Origin: Desulfoluna spongiiphila
GTDB taxonomy: Bacteria; Desulfobacterota; Desulfobacteria; Desulfobacterales; Desulfolunaceae
DNA: 64,000 bases
Assembly: GCF_900101345.1 (NCBI RefSeq)
Contig: NZ_FMUX01000017.1
Span: 18,240 to 82,239 of the forward strand
Direction of reading: 5' to 3'
Part shown: in pieces, positions 25,600-35,053 of the stretch
How the letters are laid out: each line of letters begins with the position of its first letter
How positions within the stretch are numbered: position 1 is the stretch's first letter
Notes under the pieces: generated by a model
Seen by the model: the letters and a program-made list of their open reading frames with translations, nothing else
The model's database searches: none
Told to the model about the DNA's origin: nothing
Made by a program: the position numbers and the translations under genes

Positions 25600-25977
25600 T
25601 TACTTTTTGTACACCTCATCCGGGTCAAAGAGGGGCTCCCCGGTCACCACGAGGTCCTCTCCGTCCACCTTCCTGAAAAAGCAGCTCTTGTAGCCCAGGT
25701 GACAGGCGGCGCCGCCTTTCTGGACCACCTTGAGCAGGACGGTGTCGGCGTCGCAGTCAATGCGGATCTCCTTGACCAGCTGCTCGTTTCCCGAGCTCTC
25801 GCCCTTGACCCAGAGCTTGCCCCTGGACCGGCTGAAATAGGTGGCCTTTTTCGTCTCCACCGTCAGTTTAAAGGCCTCTTCGTTCATAAAGGCCACCATG
25901 AGCACGTCCCCGCTCTCCCAGTCCTGCACCACGGCCGGGAGAAGTCCGTCAAATTTTGTGTAATCCAGTTCTACCAT
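25600..25977 (-). CDS. hisI: Phosphoribosyl-AMP cyclohydrolase
   Basis: This 125-residue single-domain HisI opens the adenine ring of phosphoribosyl-AMP in the third step of histidine biosynthesis. The DVLMVAFMNEEAF start, SRSRGKLWVKGESSGN substrate loop, DCDADTVLLKV metal-binding aspartates and CHLGYKSCF cysteines match the family. The HisE pyrophosphohydrolase domain is absent, so it must be encoded elsewhere. AAGGAG precedes the ATG at 25977. A terminator follows at once, so it is separated from hisG. Confidence 0.95.
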   Translation of the reverse strand: MVELDYTKFDGLLPAVVQDWESGDVLMVAFMNEEAFKLTVETKKATYFSRSRGKLWVKGESSGNEQLVKEIRIDCDADTVLLKVVQKGGAACHLGYKSCFFRKVDGEDLVVTGEPLFDPDEVYKK

Positions 25978-26418
25978 CACATCTCCTTCACAGGTATCGT
26001 TTGCACGCATGGGCCGTAAAAACAGCGCATACATCCATGATTCATGGCTGTTACGCGCATTAAAGGGCCGGACAACGACCCGCTGGCACGCGCCGTCACC
26101 GACCGGGCCCCGCCCCGGGCACCCACGGGCTCGTTTTTTATGGGCTCCCCCACGGCCGGGCAGGCATGCTACCTTGCCTAAACGCTGCCTTCGCCCTTGT
26201 CAATTGCTTTTTCATTCCCGCCCCTTGCATCGGGGTCCAATCCTTGATAGTTTTTTTCGATTGTACTAAGACATCCGACAACGATCCCATGCCCTCCTCT
26301 CCCGTAGAGTCGAGGGGCTGTATCCGGCTGGGGGCATGTCATGAACTCATCGCACCACGGTGCAGCCACGATCTCATGATGCCAAGGCCCCTTATATATA
26401 GCTAACGAAGAGATTCTC
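25978..26418. other. Divergent intergenic region between hisI and the PBP gene
   Basis: No gene or repeat element is supportable. The right half is AT-richer and presumably holds the PBP1A promoter; a TTGATA box near 26243 has no convincing -10 partner. Confidence 0.45.
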
Positions 26419-28884
26419 ATGACCGATACCCCCAATCACAGCGACCCGAACGACACCACCGAAAACACACCCGCACCCGTCAAAAAAGGACGGCGCCTCA
26501 GGCGCCTTTTTGCCAGAGTGGTGCTCCTGGGATTCTTCGTCGCCCTGGCTGGCGGTATCTCCGTCTACCTTTACTTCAGCGCCGATCTCCCCAAAATCAC
26601 CCAGTTGAAGGACTACCGCCCCCCCACAGTCACCGTGGTCACCTCCGACGACGGCCGCAAAATCGGGGAGTTCTTCAGGGAACGCCGCATCGTCATCCCC
26701 CTTTCCGACATGCCGCCCCAGCTCCTCCAGGCCTTTGTCTCCGCCGAAGACGCGCGCTTTTACAAACACCGGGGCATCGACCTGTTCAGCATCGTCCGGG
26801 CCTTCACCAAAAACTTGAAGGCCGGTGCCATCGTCCAGGGGGGGAGCACCATCACCCAGCAGGTCACCAAATCCTTTTTTCTCACCCCCGAACGGAACTA
26901 CAGGCGAAAAATCAAAGAGGCGATCCTTGCCTATCGCCTGGACAGGAGCTTCTCCAAAAACGAAGTGCTCTACCTCTACCTGAACCAGATCTACCTGGGC
27001 CACGGCGCCTACGGGGTAGAGGCCGCCGCCGAAAACTACTTTGGGAAACCCGCCAAAGAGCTGAACCTGGCCGAGTGCGCCATCCTGGCCGGGCTGCCCC
27101 AGGCCCCCAGCCGCTACTCCCCGTTCCGGTACAAGGAAAGGGCGAAGCAGCGACAGATCTACGTCCTCAACCGCATGGTGGAGGAGGGCTACATCACCAA
27201 CATCGAGGCCACCGAAGCCATGGCCACCCCCCTGGACATCAAGCCCAGGCGCAACTGGTACATCGAAAAGGTGCCCTGCTACACCGAATACGTCCGCCGC
27301 TATGTTGAAAAAAAATACGGTGCGGACGCCCTCTACGAAGGGGGGCTTAAAATCCAGACCGCCGTCAACATCGAAATGCAGAAAATAGCCCGAAAAGCCG
27401 TCACCCAGGGCCTTGAAGCCCTGGACCGACGCCAGGGCTACCGGGGGCCCCTGGGGCACCTGTCACCTGCCGAGGCGGAACAGACCGCCGCCGACCTCGC
27501 CCTGGACATGGAGGGGAAAAACATCACCGAGGGCACGATCCTTAAAGGGGTGGTGGAGAAGGTGGACGACAAGAGCGGAGAGGTGCTGGTGCGGTGCGGC
27601 AACCGCCGCGGGGTGCTGCCCTTGTCCAAGATGACCTGGGCGAGAAAGCCCGACATCCATAAAGGCTACTGGGAAGTCCGCATCAAAAAACCCAGCGAGG
27701 CCCTCACCCAGGGCGACCTCATCCTTGTGAAGATCACCGGCACGTACGAAGGCAAAGGAGAGTGGGGTGCGGCAGGCCCAGGTGCCGACACCCAGGAACT
27801 CCTCAGCAAGTCCGAACTCTGGTCCCTGGCCCTGCACCAGGACCCGGCATCGGAAGCGGCCCTTCTCTCCATCGAGGCGGACACCGGCTATGTGAAGGCC
27901 ATGATCGGCGGACGCGATTTTCAGAACAGCCAGTTCAACCGGGCCATCCAATCCCGGCGTCAGCCCGGCTCCGCCTTCAAGCCCATTGTCTACGCCGCCG
28001 CCATCGACAAGGGGTACACCCCGGCCACGGTGATCATCGACTCCCCGGTGGTCTATCTGGACGAAGACCGCGACTTCACCTGGAAACCCAACAACTACGA
28101 GCGCACCTTCCACGGGGCCACCCTGCTCCGGGAAGCCCTGACCAAGTCCATGAACATCATCACCATCAAGATCTTGAAAGAGATCGGGGTGAACTACGCC
28201 ATCGATTACGCCAACCGCCTGGGCATCACCTCCCCCATCAACAAGGACCTCTCCATCGCCCTGGGCTCATCGGGTGTCTCCCTGCTGGAGCTGGTACGGG
28301 CCTACTCGGTCTTCACCAACCTGGGCTACCTGGTAGAACCCACCTTTATCACCCGCATCGAGGACCGGGACGGAAACGTCCTCGAAGAGGCCATTCCCAT
28401 CAAAAACCAGGCCATCGAACCCTCCACCGCCTACCTCATGACGAGCCTGCTTAAAAGCGTGGTGGAAGAAGGCACGGGCCGTCGGGTGCGCAAACTGGGC
28501 CGCCCCGCCGCCGGAAAAACCGGCACCACCAACAACCTCTACGACGCCTGGTTCATGGGTTACACCCCCACCTACGTCACCGGGGTCTGGGTGGGCAACG
28601 ACAAAAAGGCCCCCTTGGGCAAAAGCGAAACCGGCTCCCGGGCCGCCAGCCCCATCTGGCTGAACTTCATGAAAGGGATCCTGGCCAACAGGCCGGTGAA
28701 GGTCTTTGAAGTACCCGAAGGCGTGGTCTTTGCCAAAATCGACACCGAAACAGGGCTCCTCCCGGGACCGGACACCAAAAAAACCCTCTTTGAATGCTTC
28801 AAAGAGGGCACCGTCCCCACCGAACAGTCACAGACCCTGACCCGGGAGGCGGACCGCGACGAGATTTTCAAGGAAAACCTGTAA
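26419..28884 (+). CDS. mrcA: Penicillin-binding protein 1A (bifunctional class A PBP)
   Basis: This 821-residue protein polymerises and cross-links peptidoglycan. It has an N-terminal cytoplasmic tail and a membrane anchor at about 33-55. The glycosyltransferase domain follows (about 75-250, catalytic Glu in FVSAEDARFYKHRGID, QGGSTITQQ). A PBP1A-type OB insert (about 340-450) precedes the transpeptidase, with SAFK in QPGSAFKP, SMN, and KTGT in AGKTGTTNN. All catalytic motifs are intact. Confidence 0.95.
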   Translation: MTDTPNHSDPNDTTENTPAPVKKGRRLRRLFARVVLLGFFVALAGGISVYLYFSADLPKITQLKDYRPPTVTVVTSDDGRKIGEFFRERRIVIPLSDMPPQLLQAFVSAEDARFYKHRGIDLFSIVRAFTKNLKAGAIVQGGSTITQQVTKSFFLTPERNYRRKIKEAILAYRLDRSFSKNEVLYLYLNQIYLGHGAYGVEAAAENYFGKPAKELNLAECAILAGLPQAPSRYSPFRYKERAKQRQIYVLNRMVEEGYITNIEATEAMATPLDIKPRRNWYIEKVPCYTEYVRRYVEKKYGADALYEGGLKIQTAVNIEMQKIARKAVTQGLEALDRRQGYRGPLGHLSPAEAEQTAADLALDMEGKNITEGTILKGVVEKVDDKSGEVLVRCGNRRGVLPLSKMTWARKPDIHKGYWEVRIKKPSEALTQGDLILVKITGTYEGKGEWGAAGPGADTQELLSKSELWSLALHQDPASEAALLSIEADTGYVKAMIGGRDFQNSQFNRAIQSRRQPGSAFKPIVYAAAIDKGYTPATVIIDSPVVYLDEDRDFTWKPNNYERTFHGATLLREALTKSMNIITIKILKEIGVNYAIDYANRLGITSPINKDLSIALGSSGVSLLELVRAYSVFTNLGYLVEPTFITRIEDRDGNVLEEAIPIKNQAIEPSTAYLMTSLLKSVVEEGTGRRVRKLGRPAAGKTGTTNNLYDAWFMGYTPTYVTGVWVGNDKKAPLGKSETGSRAASPIWLNFMKGILANRPVKVFEVPEGVVFAKIDTETGLLPGPDTKKTLFECFKEGTVPTEQSQTLTREADRDEIFKENL

Positions 28885-28910
28885 GGGCAACAACACAGAC
28901 AAAAAACGAA

Positions 28911-29073
28911 GCCTCCGGCCGCAGCGCTTTAACCCTCGTTCCTCGGGTCAAATCACCGCGGCATCTTTCGCAGAAAAAGCTCAGCAGGCCCTGACACACC
29001 TTGAATACCGGCTGTTCTAAACCTGTTTGTTAAACTTTTTAAAAGTTTGGCCCCCGGCAGGGCCGCCGGAGGC
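28911..29073 (+). repeat. Family A element, short form with diverged left half
   Basis: GCCTCCGGCCGC (28911-28922) and GCCGCCGGAGGC (29062-29073) bound it. The left hairpin is lost, while the AAACTTTT-T-AAAAGTTT stem and the GGCCCCCGGCAGG right end are intact. It lies between two convergent genes, eight bases from the DUF523 stop. Confidence 0.85.
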
Positions 29074-29080
29074 TTTTTTC

Positions 29081-29563
29081 TCAGCCCATCACCTCTTCCA
29101 GGGTATCGATCTCCGCCTCGCTGAACACCCGGATGCCGTGCTGCTCAAGAAGGGCTGCGGTGACGCCGCGGCCCGGGATGCGGGTGCCTTGAAAGCGGCC
29201 GTCGTAGATAAGGTGGCTCCCGCAGGAGGGGCTGCGTTCCTGGAGCAGGGCAAGGCAGATGCCCTTTTCCCGGCAGAAGGCCAGGGCCTTTCGGGCCCCG
29301 TCCAGAAAGACATCGGTGAGGTCTTCGCCCTGTTCCGTCGCCACCCGGGCCGTCCCTTCCAGCACGGCCTTGCCGCCTCCCTGTCCGACGATCTCCGCCG
29401 GGTCCCGGGGTGTGGGCAGTCCGCCCTCCACCTCGGAGCAGAAGAGGAGGGCCCGGCCATCCCCAAGCCACTTTTTGATCCTTTCGTCCACGGCATCCAG
29501 GGGTTTCCCGTTGTACCGTACGTTCTCTCCCGCCAGGCAGGCACTGATCATCACGCGACTCAT
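29081..29563 (-). CDS. DUF523 family protein
   Basis: This 160-residue protein matches the DUF523 family, seen as ISACLAGENVRYNG at the N-terminus, FCSEVEGGLPTPRDPAEI in the middle and ALLQERSPSCGS near residue 110. The conserved cysteines suggest a catalytic or cluster-binding site. The family has no established reaction. The ATG at 29563 gives the typical N-terminus; longer frames would reach into the divergent antiporter promoter. Confidence 0.88.
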   Translation of the reverse strand: MSRVMISACLAGENVRYNGKPLDAVDERIKKWLGDGRALLFCSEVEGGLPTPRDPAEIVGQGGGKAVLEGTARVATEQGEDLTDVFLDGARKALAFCREKGICLALLQERSPSCGSHLIYDGRFQGTRIPGRGVTAALLEQHGIRVFSEAEIDTLEEVMG

Positions 29564-29637
29564 GTTTACTTTTCCTTCCATCCTTCTATATAATTGCCGA
29601 AACAGGACCATGCCATTCACCCTGCACAGGATGAGAC

Positions 29638-30810
29638 ATGTCACTATTTATTACCCTTTCCACCGTCCTTTTTCTCGCCCTCATCGGGTACCACCTGGTC
29701 TACGGCAGCCCGGGCGGACGCTTCCATCTCTCCGGGGCGGCCTTTCTCCTGGTGGGGTACCTGCTGGGCCCGGACCTGCTTGGGATCCTCGATGAAAAAA
29801 CCGCCACGGAACTCTACCCGCTGAGCGGCCTGGTCACCGGCTGGGTGGGGCTGATGTACGGCCTGCAGCTCGACCTGCCCTTTATGAAGCGGCTGACCCC
29901 GCCCTTTATGCTTGCGGTCTTCCTGGACACCGGCATGACCCTTCTCCTCTTTTTTGCCATGTCCCTGGCCCTTTTCCCCCTCCTGGGGTCGGGCTACAGC
30001 CTCTCGTTGGCCCTGGTCACGGCGGCCACGGCAGCCTGCAGCTCCCAGGCCGCCCTTGTCATGGCCAGCCCGGGGCTCAAACCCACCCGGGCCGTCACGG
30101 CCCTGATGCGCATCGCAACGGCGGGAAGCCTTTTAAGCCTGGGCGTGTTTGCCGCGGCCTTTTTCTTCAGTGCCCCGAACCCCTCCTCGGACCGGCTCTC
30201 CATGACGATCCAGACCGATCTGCCCATGGTTCTTATGAGCACCGCGGTCTTGGTGGTGCTTTACACCCTTTTCTTCTCGGAGCGCCGCTCCAGGGAAGAG
30301 CTGATCCTCATCGTCACCGGCATGGTGGTCCTCACCAGCGGCCTGGCGGCCACCCATCACTTTTCCCCCCTGCTGGCCAACGGCATCACCGGATTTTTCC
30401 TGGGCAACACCACCCGCTACAGGGACCGTATTCTATCCATGGTGATCATCCTTGAAAAGCCCCTTTACCTGCTCCTGCTCATTTTGCTGGGGGCGCGGGC
30501 CATTCCCTTTTCCCAGGGGCTTCTGTTGACGGCGGCCCTTTACCTTCTCCTCCGAACCATGGCAAAGCTCGGCGGAGGCTGCCTTATCTCCCTGTTCCAC
30601 ACCGATGTCACCATGCCGAGGAATGCGGGAACCGGCCTCATGGAACAGGGCGGCCTGGCCCTGGCCCTCTGTTTTGACGCCCAGCACGCCTTTGCCGACC
30701 CCATCACCCACAACCTCGTCACCGCCATTCTCCTGGCCACCCTGGCCAGCGATCTCACCGGGCGGCTTACCTGGGGCGAGCTGATCCCCAAAAGGGAAAA
30801 CATGCCATGA
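29638..30810 (+). CDS. Cation:proton antiporter-like membrane protein (first of pair)
   Basis: This 390-residue protein has about eleven to twelve hydrophobic segments and no soluble domain. Layout and composition resemble the CPA2/Kef-type cation:proton antiporters. It is more diverged than its neighbour and lacks an obvious acidic pair, so the ion is unknown. Its stop overlaps the start of the next antiporter gene by four bases (ATGA), which implies translational coupling and possibly a two-subunit or functionally paired transporter. Confidence 0.75.
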   Translation: MSLFITLSTVLFLALIGYHLVYGSPGGRFHLSGAAFLLVGYLLGPDLLGILDEKTATELYPLSGLVTGWVGLMYGLQLDLPFMKRLTPPFMLAVFLDTGMTLLLFFAMSLALFPLLGSGYSLSLALVTAATAACSSQAALVMASPGLKPTRAVTALMRIATAGSLLSLGVFAAAFFFSAPNPSSDRLSMTIQTDLPMVLMSTAVLVVLYTLFFSERRSREELILIVTGMVVLTSGLAATHHFSPLLANGITGFFLGNTTRYRDRILSMVIILEKPLYLLLLILLGARAIPFSQGLLLTAALYLLLRTMAKLGGGCLISLFHTDVTMPRNAGTGLMEQGGLALALCFDAQHAFADPITHNLVTAILLATLASDLTGRLTWGELIPKRENMP

Positions 30811-32162
30811 CCCCTCATCCCCTGCACCGCGTCGTCCGCAACGCCGCCACCCTTGCCATGGCCGTGGCCCTGTGCGCCTGGTCCATGGAGATCCCCATCG
30901 AAAGCAGCTGGCAGGTGGGCGGAAGCATCAACATCACCCTGGCAGCCACCCTGCTCTGCGGCTTTCTCACGGCCGAACTCCTGGCACACATCGGCATCCC
31001 GAAGATCACCGGCTACATCCTGGCAGGCGTGGTGGCAGGCCCCCACGTCACCGGGTTTCTCGATGTGGACACCGTGGAAAAACTCCAGCTCATCAACGAA
31101 ATCGCCCTGAGCTTCATCGCCCTGCACGCCGGGGCCGCCCTGGACCGGGCCCTGCTCTCCGGGCGCAGCCTGGCCCTGGGCCTCAACCTGGCCCTTCAAT
31201 GCCTGCTGGTGCCCCTCATCGTCTTCGGTGCCATCATGGCCACCGCCCCTCTTTTTGCCTTCACCGCCCAGGTCACCCAGACCCAGCTCCTGGCCCTGGC
31301 CCTTTTGTCGGGGATCATCGCCATTGCAAGGTCCCCTTCGTCGGCCATGGCCATCATCACCGAATGCCGTGCCAGGGGCCCCTTTACCGAGACCGCCCTG
31401 GGCATCACCGTGGCCATGGACGTGCTTGTGATCATTGTCTTCACCGCCGCCCTGGCCGTCTTGTCTCCCCTTTTGGACGGAAGCCACGCCAAGGGGTGGC
31501 ACCAGGCCGGAGTCCTCGGCCTTGAGCTCACCGGATCCCTTGCCATCGGGGGCCTGCTGGGGTTGGGCATCCACGCTTTTTACAAACGGGTGGGCAAGGA
31601 CCACGCCCTGTTTCTGCTGTTCATCGCCTTTACCGTGACCCGCCTCTCCGAGTTGACGGGCCACCAGCTCAGCGCCTTCACCGCCCTTCACGTCAGCCTG
31701 GAGCCCCTTCTCATCTGCATCGCCGCAGGATTTGTGGTGCGCAATGCCACCCCCTTCGGTGAAGAACTCGAAGGGGACCTCATGCGTCTCTCCCTGCCCA
31801 TCTACGTGCTCTTCTTCTCTGTTGCCGGCGCCTCCCTGGACCTCTCCGCCCTGGCCGTCTGCTGGCCCCTGGCCCTGGTCCTTGCCGTCTCCCGTGCCGC
31901 AGGCCTTGCCCTTTCCACCCGCCTTGCAGGGCGCATGGCAAACCTCCCCGCACCGGAACGACGCCTCGCCTGGATGGCCCACCTCACCCAGGCCGGGGTG
32001 GCCATCGGGCTCACCCAGATCATTGCACGCAAAGACCCGGTCACCGCCGGCTACCTCACCACCCTCACCCTGGCCGTCATCACCATCAACCAGTTCATCG
32101 GACCCGTGGCCTTTAAACGCGCCCTGGTGTTGACCGGAGAAGAGGGAAAGGACCGGCGGTAA
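30807..32162 (+). CDS. Cation:proton antiporter, CPA2/Kef type (second of pair)
   Basis: This 451-residue integral membrane protein has about twelve transmembrane segments. The family landmarks are IPKITGYILAGVVAGPHVTG near residue 65 and SFIALHAGAALD after it. MAHLTQAGVAIGLTQ appears near residue 390, as in Na+(K+)/H+ exchangers of the CPA2 family. No TrkA-N or other regulatory C-terminal domain is present. It is translationally coupled to the preceding antiporter-like gene. Confidence 0.88.
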   Translation: MTPHPLHRVVRNAATLAMAVALCAWSMEIPIESSWQVGGSINITLAATLLCGFLTAELLAHIGIPKITGYILAGVVAGPHVTGFLDVDTVEKLQLINEIALSFIALHAGAALDRALLSGRSLALGLNLALQCLLVPLIVFGAIMATAPLFAFTAQVTQTQLLALALLSGIIAIARSPSSAMAIITECRARGPFTETALGITVAMDVLVIIVFTAALAVLSPLLDGSHAKGWHQAGVLGLELTGSLAIGGLLGLGIHAFYKRVGKDHALFLLFIAFTVTRLSELTGHQLSAFTALHVSLEPLLICIAAGFVVRNATPFGEELEGDLMRLSLPIYVLFFSVAGASLDLSALAVCWPLALVLAVSRAAGLALSTRLAGRMANLPAPERRLAWMAHLTQAGVAIGLTQIIARKDPVTAGYLTTLTLAVITINQFIGPVAFKRALVLTGEEGKDRR

Positions 32163-32245
32163 AGCATGTCTGCCCAACAACATGTCTTCTATGGTTAAAG
32201 TCGGATGAATCACAGGGGCAAGAGGGATCAATAAACCAAAAAAAT

Positions 32246-32630
32246 GCCTCCGGCGGCAAGGTGTGCCACCTTGAAAGCGGGTTGCGAATGCGCTTTCCCC
32301 TTCGTTCCTCAGGGGAAATCACATTCGCCTTTCAAACAAACGTCGGCCTTGATCATCGTTTGGGTCATCTGCCTATTTGCATCACTCCCCCGAACCCCCT
32401 TGTCCCCTGGAGCGCCGCACTCCTGTGCGGCACGGGTAACGACGGACAAAAAAGCCGCACCGGAGTGCGGCGCTCCATTTCGGTCGATTTTCCTCGTTTT
32501 TTTGACGGTCGCGGCCCAAACGAAAACCAAGGCCAAAACGTCATTCAAGAATGAGCTATTAAGATCTGTTTGTTAAACCCAACTCATAAAATCGAGCAAA
32601 AGTTTAACCCCCGGCAGGGCCGCCGGAGGC
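32246..32630 (+). repeat. Family A element, complete long form (385 bp) with nested family B
   Basis: The best-preserved long copy. Termini are GCCTCCGGCGGC (32246-32257) and GCCGCCGGAGGC (32619-32630). Stems CAAGGTG-TGC-CACCTTG and GCGAATG...CATTCGC are intact, and family B lies in the middle. A conserved flank with CTTCTATGGTTAAAG precedes it (from about 32185) and recurs before the copies at 39617 and 43344, so the true element may extend further left. Confidence 0.92.
32409..32476 (+). repeat. Family B inverted repeat nested in family A
   Basis: 68 bp, arms of about 23 bp with one mismatch, centre ACGGGTAACGACGG. Nearly identical to 4244-4311. Confidence 0.92.
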
Positions 32631-32648
32631 ATCTTTTTTAAGAGGGGA

Positions 32649-32984
32649 TTAAATCAGGCTGGAGAGGGGACCGCCTTCGGTCATGGGGGTGACGGTATAA
32701 AAACCGCGCTCTTCCCGTCCTCCGGAGATGGTGCGGCCGATGAATTTTTTCAGGCGGGTAAGAAGGGCATCGGATTCCACGATGGAGAAGATGGCACGGC
32801 TGCGGGTGATCCCACCGCCCGCCATGAGGCGGAAGCCTGCAAACAGGGGGACATGGTGGCTGATAATCTCCAGGGCATCGGTGGCATCCACCACCGTGCT
32901 CATGGTGACGCCCAGGTCCATGAAACCGGTGATGAGCTCATCAGCGGTCTCTTCACTCTGCACCACAACCATCATCAGGTACAT
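32649..32984 (-). CDS. Small PII-like protein
   Basis: This 111-residue protein has a ferredoxin-like alternation of strands and helices (LMMVVVQSEETADELITGFM, AIFSIVESDALLTRLKKF, GFYTVTPM) that recalls PII/SbtB-type trimeric signalling proteins. No T-loop tyrosine signature is visible, so the assignment is structural guesswork. Its ATG lies two bases after the stop of the EIIA-like gene, so they are co-translated. In this setting it could sense a nucleotide and adjust the SulP transporter. Confidence 0.6.
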   Translation of the reverse strand: MYLMMVVVQSEETADELITGFMDLGVTMSTVVDATDALEIISHHVPLFAGFRLMAGGGITRSRAIFSIVESDALLTRLKKFIGRTISGGREERGFYTVTPMTEGGPLSSLI

Positions 32985-32986
32985 GG

Positions 32987-33475
32987 CTACACCTCCCCGC
33001 CGTACCAGGCGATCTCCGCATCCTTTTCAAATCGCCGGATGGTCTCCCAGAGGGTTCCGGCATCCGGGGATTGACGCAGGGCCTCGGGAAAGGCCTGCTG
33101 CTTGCACAGGCGTGCCGTGCGGGCCAGGATCTGAAGGTGCTCCGACGGGTTGGTGGTGGGAATAATCAGAGCCAGGACCACGTCCACGGGCTGGTCGTCG
33201 ATGGACTCAAAGTCAACGGGACGGGAGAGGCGCAGGAGAAATAAGGTGGTTTTGGTGCATTGGGCGGAGGTGGTGTGGGGCAGGGCAATGCCCAGGCCGA
33301 TGCCGGTGGTGAAGCTGTCTTCCCGCTCCCGAAAACCGGAAAGAAGGGCCCCTGAATCCATGGCAAGCCCCGAAGCCGCGGCTTTCTCAGCCAGGAACGC
33401 CAGTACGTCGTCCTTGCCGGGCAGGTGAATCCCCACGTAGATATGGTTTACGTCAAGGCACTCTCGTATCTTCAT
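32987..33475 (-). CDS. PTS EIIA-type (fructose/mannitol/Ntr) domain protein
   Basis: This 162-residue protein is a single EIIA_2 domain. The phosphorylatable histidine sits in GIGLGIALPHT near residue 68, and VDVVLALIIPTTNPSEHLQIL near residue 115 is the conserved helix region. No EIIB, EIIC or HPr gene is nearby, so it is regulatory rather than part of a sugar permease, as in PtsN. It lies in a run of minus-strand genes from a SulP transporter and is coupled to the small PII-like gene. Confidence 0.9.
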   Translation of the reverse strand: MKIRECLDVNHIYVGIHLPGKDDVLAFLAEKAAASGLAMDSGALLSGFREREDSFTTGIGLGIALPHTTSAQCTKTTLFLLRLSRPVDFESIDDQPVDVVLALIIPTTNPSEHLQILARTARLCKQQAFPEALRQSPDAGTLWETIRRFEKDAEIAWYGGEV

Positions 33476-33579
33476 GGCTGCCCCTTTCCCCTAAATTGTG
33501 GTGGGAGATGCATGGCTAAAGGATACCCAAGGCGAGGGCTCATTTCAAGGGGAATGGGCCACACCAGCCCCATGGAACA

Positions 33580-33600
33580 GGCCCCCCGAAACGGGGGGCC
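33580..33600. terminator. Strong GC hairpin between the beta-helix and EIIA-like genes
   Basis: GGCCCCCCG-AAA-CGGGGGGCC is a perfect 9-bp stem with a three-base loop. A T-run is absent on either strand, so it may attenuate rather than end transcription into the EIIA-like gene. Confidence 0.5.
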
Positions 33601-33628
33601 TTCACCTCGGGTCCATGGCCCGAACGCA

Positions 33629-35053
33629 TTAGGGTTGTATATCGATGGTGGGGAAGATCCCCTTGTTCTTGCCGGTCAGGTAGGGTTGCAGGGTGTTGTA
33701 GGAGATCATGTGCCCGGCCTGGGCGTGCCCCCTCACCTTGCTGACATCCCCGAAATAGGCGCCGTTGGCCTCCAGGATGTGATCGATGCGGTGCTCGAAG
33801 CCGTGCACCAGGTCATAGCCGCTCCCGGAAAACGTCAGGTTCCCCAGGGTCACCTCACCGGTGACCTTGGAGAGATCGTCCAGGGAGATGCTGTGGTTTT
33901 TCAGGTCCTCCTCGTTACGAACATATCCCCAGACCGCATGGCGCTCCGGAATGGTCAGGGGCTCTTCCACGTCGATGATGGTATGGGGCATCACCATGGA
34001 ACCGGCACCGATGGAAACGGGCATGCCGGGCTTGCCGTTGATAAAGGAGTTGAACCCGACAAACACGCGCTCGCCCAGGTTGGCGTTGATGATCTTGGCG
34101 CCGTGGGCGGTGATGTCGTTTTTCTCCAGCATGGAGTTGATGACGTAGGAGTGCTCCTGGGCGTTGGTGCCCGGTCCCATCCAGGCATTGTCCAGATAGG
34201 CCCGCTGAGAGACCAGGACGTTCTCATGGATATGGGTGTCTCCGGCCACATAGGCATAGCGGTTGAGGGCGGACTTGCTGGAGACGGTCACCGGGGTGGT
34301 GCTGACGGCAGAGCTGTAGATATCGCTATAGTCATCCTTGCGGTCTTCCATGAAGTCCCAGAGCACCCCTTCGGGTTTCCCCCCGGGGACATTCTTGATA
34401 TAGCGCGCCAGCACCTCGGGGTCGTAAGTGTACTTGAACTCGAAGGTCTCCCCGTTCATCCAGATGGTGCCGTCGGGAATCTCCTCATGGTACAGGTCCG
34501 AGGCGCTCTGGACAAAGGCGAAGGTCCCCACCTTGCAGCCGTGCAGAGAGGTTAAGTCCACGGTGGCAAAAGGAGCGATGTAGCAGCCCTCCACCAGGGC
34601 CCCGTGGATGTTGGAATAGAAACTCGCAAGGGTGTTTCGAATCAGGAACTCTTCCGGTGCTTCCGGGTCGTGGGAGTAGTTGTGAATCAGGGTTTTTATG
34701 AGGTAGCTGTCCTTGATATGGATCTCCTCATCTTTTTCCACGGGTACCTCCATGCCTTGGAAATGCATGGTGTCCCCTTTGCGCTTGAGCTCGTCCCCGC
34801 GCACATCGGTCTTGTAGAGCACGGCGTTGTCGGTGAAACACTTGCCGAGAAAATAGCTGCCCGCCAGGCTGGAGTTTTTGAAATTTACGTGGAGAGGATG
34901 ATGGCTGGTGACGCCATAAAAGGCGTTGAAGCGAAGCATCTGCTTAAAGGGAACCACATCCTTGGCAAAGGGCTCCGCATCAAAAGAGAAGTTTCTAAGG
35001 TTCACGTTGACCCGGGCAACCACCCGGTCAATGAGTTTTTCCAACTGTTTCAT
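33629..35053 (-). CDS. Left-handed beta-helix (hexapeptide) protein, role unknown
   Basis: This 474-residue protein contains an extended beta-helix region (about 110-370) with imperfect hexapeptides such as IHGALVEGCYIAPFATVDL, AKIINANLGERVFVGFN and PVSIGAGSMVMPHTII. The last shape occurs in gamma-carbonic anhydrases and acyltransferases. It is much longer than a standard acetyltransferase and lacks a clear acyl-CoA signature. It lies directly downstream of the SulP transporter gene on the same strand, so a role with the transported anion is possible. Family not recognised with certainty. Confidence 0.65.
   Translation of the reverse strand: MKQLEKLIDRVVARVNVNLRNFSFDAEPFAKDVVPFKQMLRFNAFYGVTSHHPLHVNFKNSSLAGSYFLGKCFTDNAVLYKTDVRGDELKRKGDTMHFQGMEVPVEKDEEIHIKDSYLIKTLIHNYSHDPEAPEEFLIRNTLASFYSNIHGALVEGCYIAPFATVDLTSLHGCKVGTFAFVQSASDLYHEEIPDGTIWMNGETFEFKYTYDPEVLARYIKNVPGGKPEGVLWDFMEDRKDDYSDIYSSAVSTTPVTVSSKSALNRYAYVAGDTHIHENVLVSQRAYLDNAWMGPGTNAQEHSYVINSMLEKNDITAHGAKIINANLGERVFVGFNSFINGKPGMPVSIGAGSMVMPHTIIDVEEPLTIPERHAVWGYVRNEEDLKNHSISLDDLSKVTGEVTLGNLTFSGSGYDLVHGFEHRIDHILEANGAYFGDVSKVRGHAQAGHMISYNTLQPYLTGKNKGIFPTIDIQP

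Noticed and set aside
30540..32231. 563-codon minus-strand frame across both antiporter-like genes
   Set aside because: Its translation is Gly/Gln/Asp-rich nonsense without domains, while the plus-strand proteins have regular transmembrane segments and conserved motifs.
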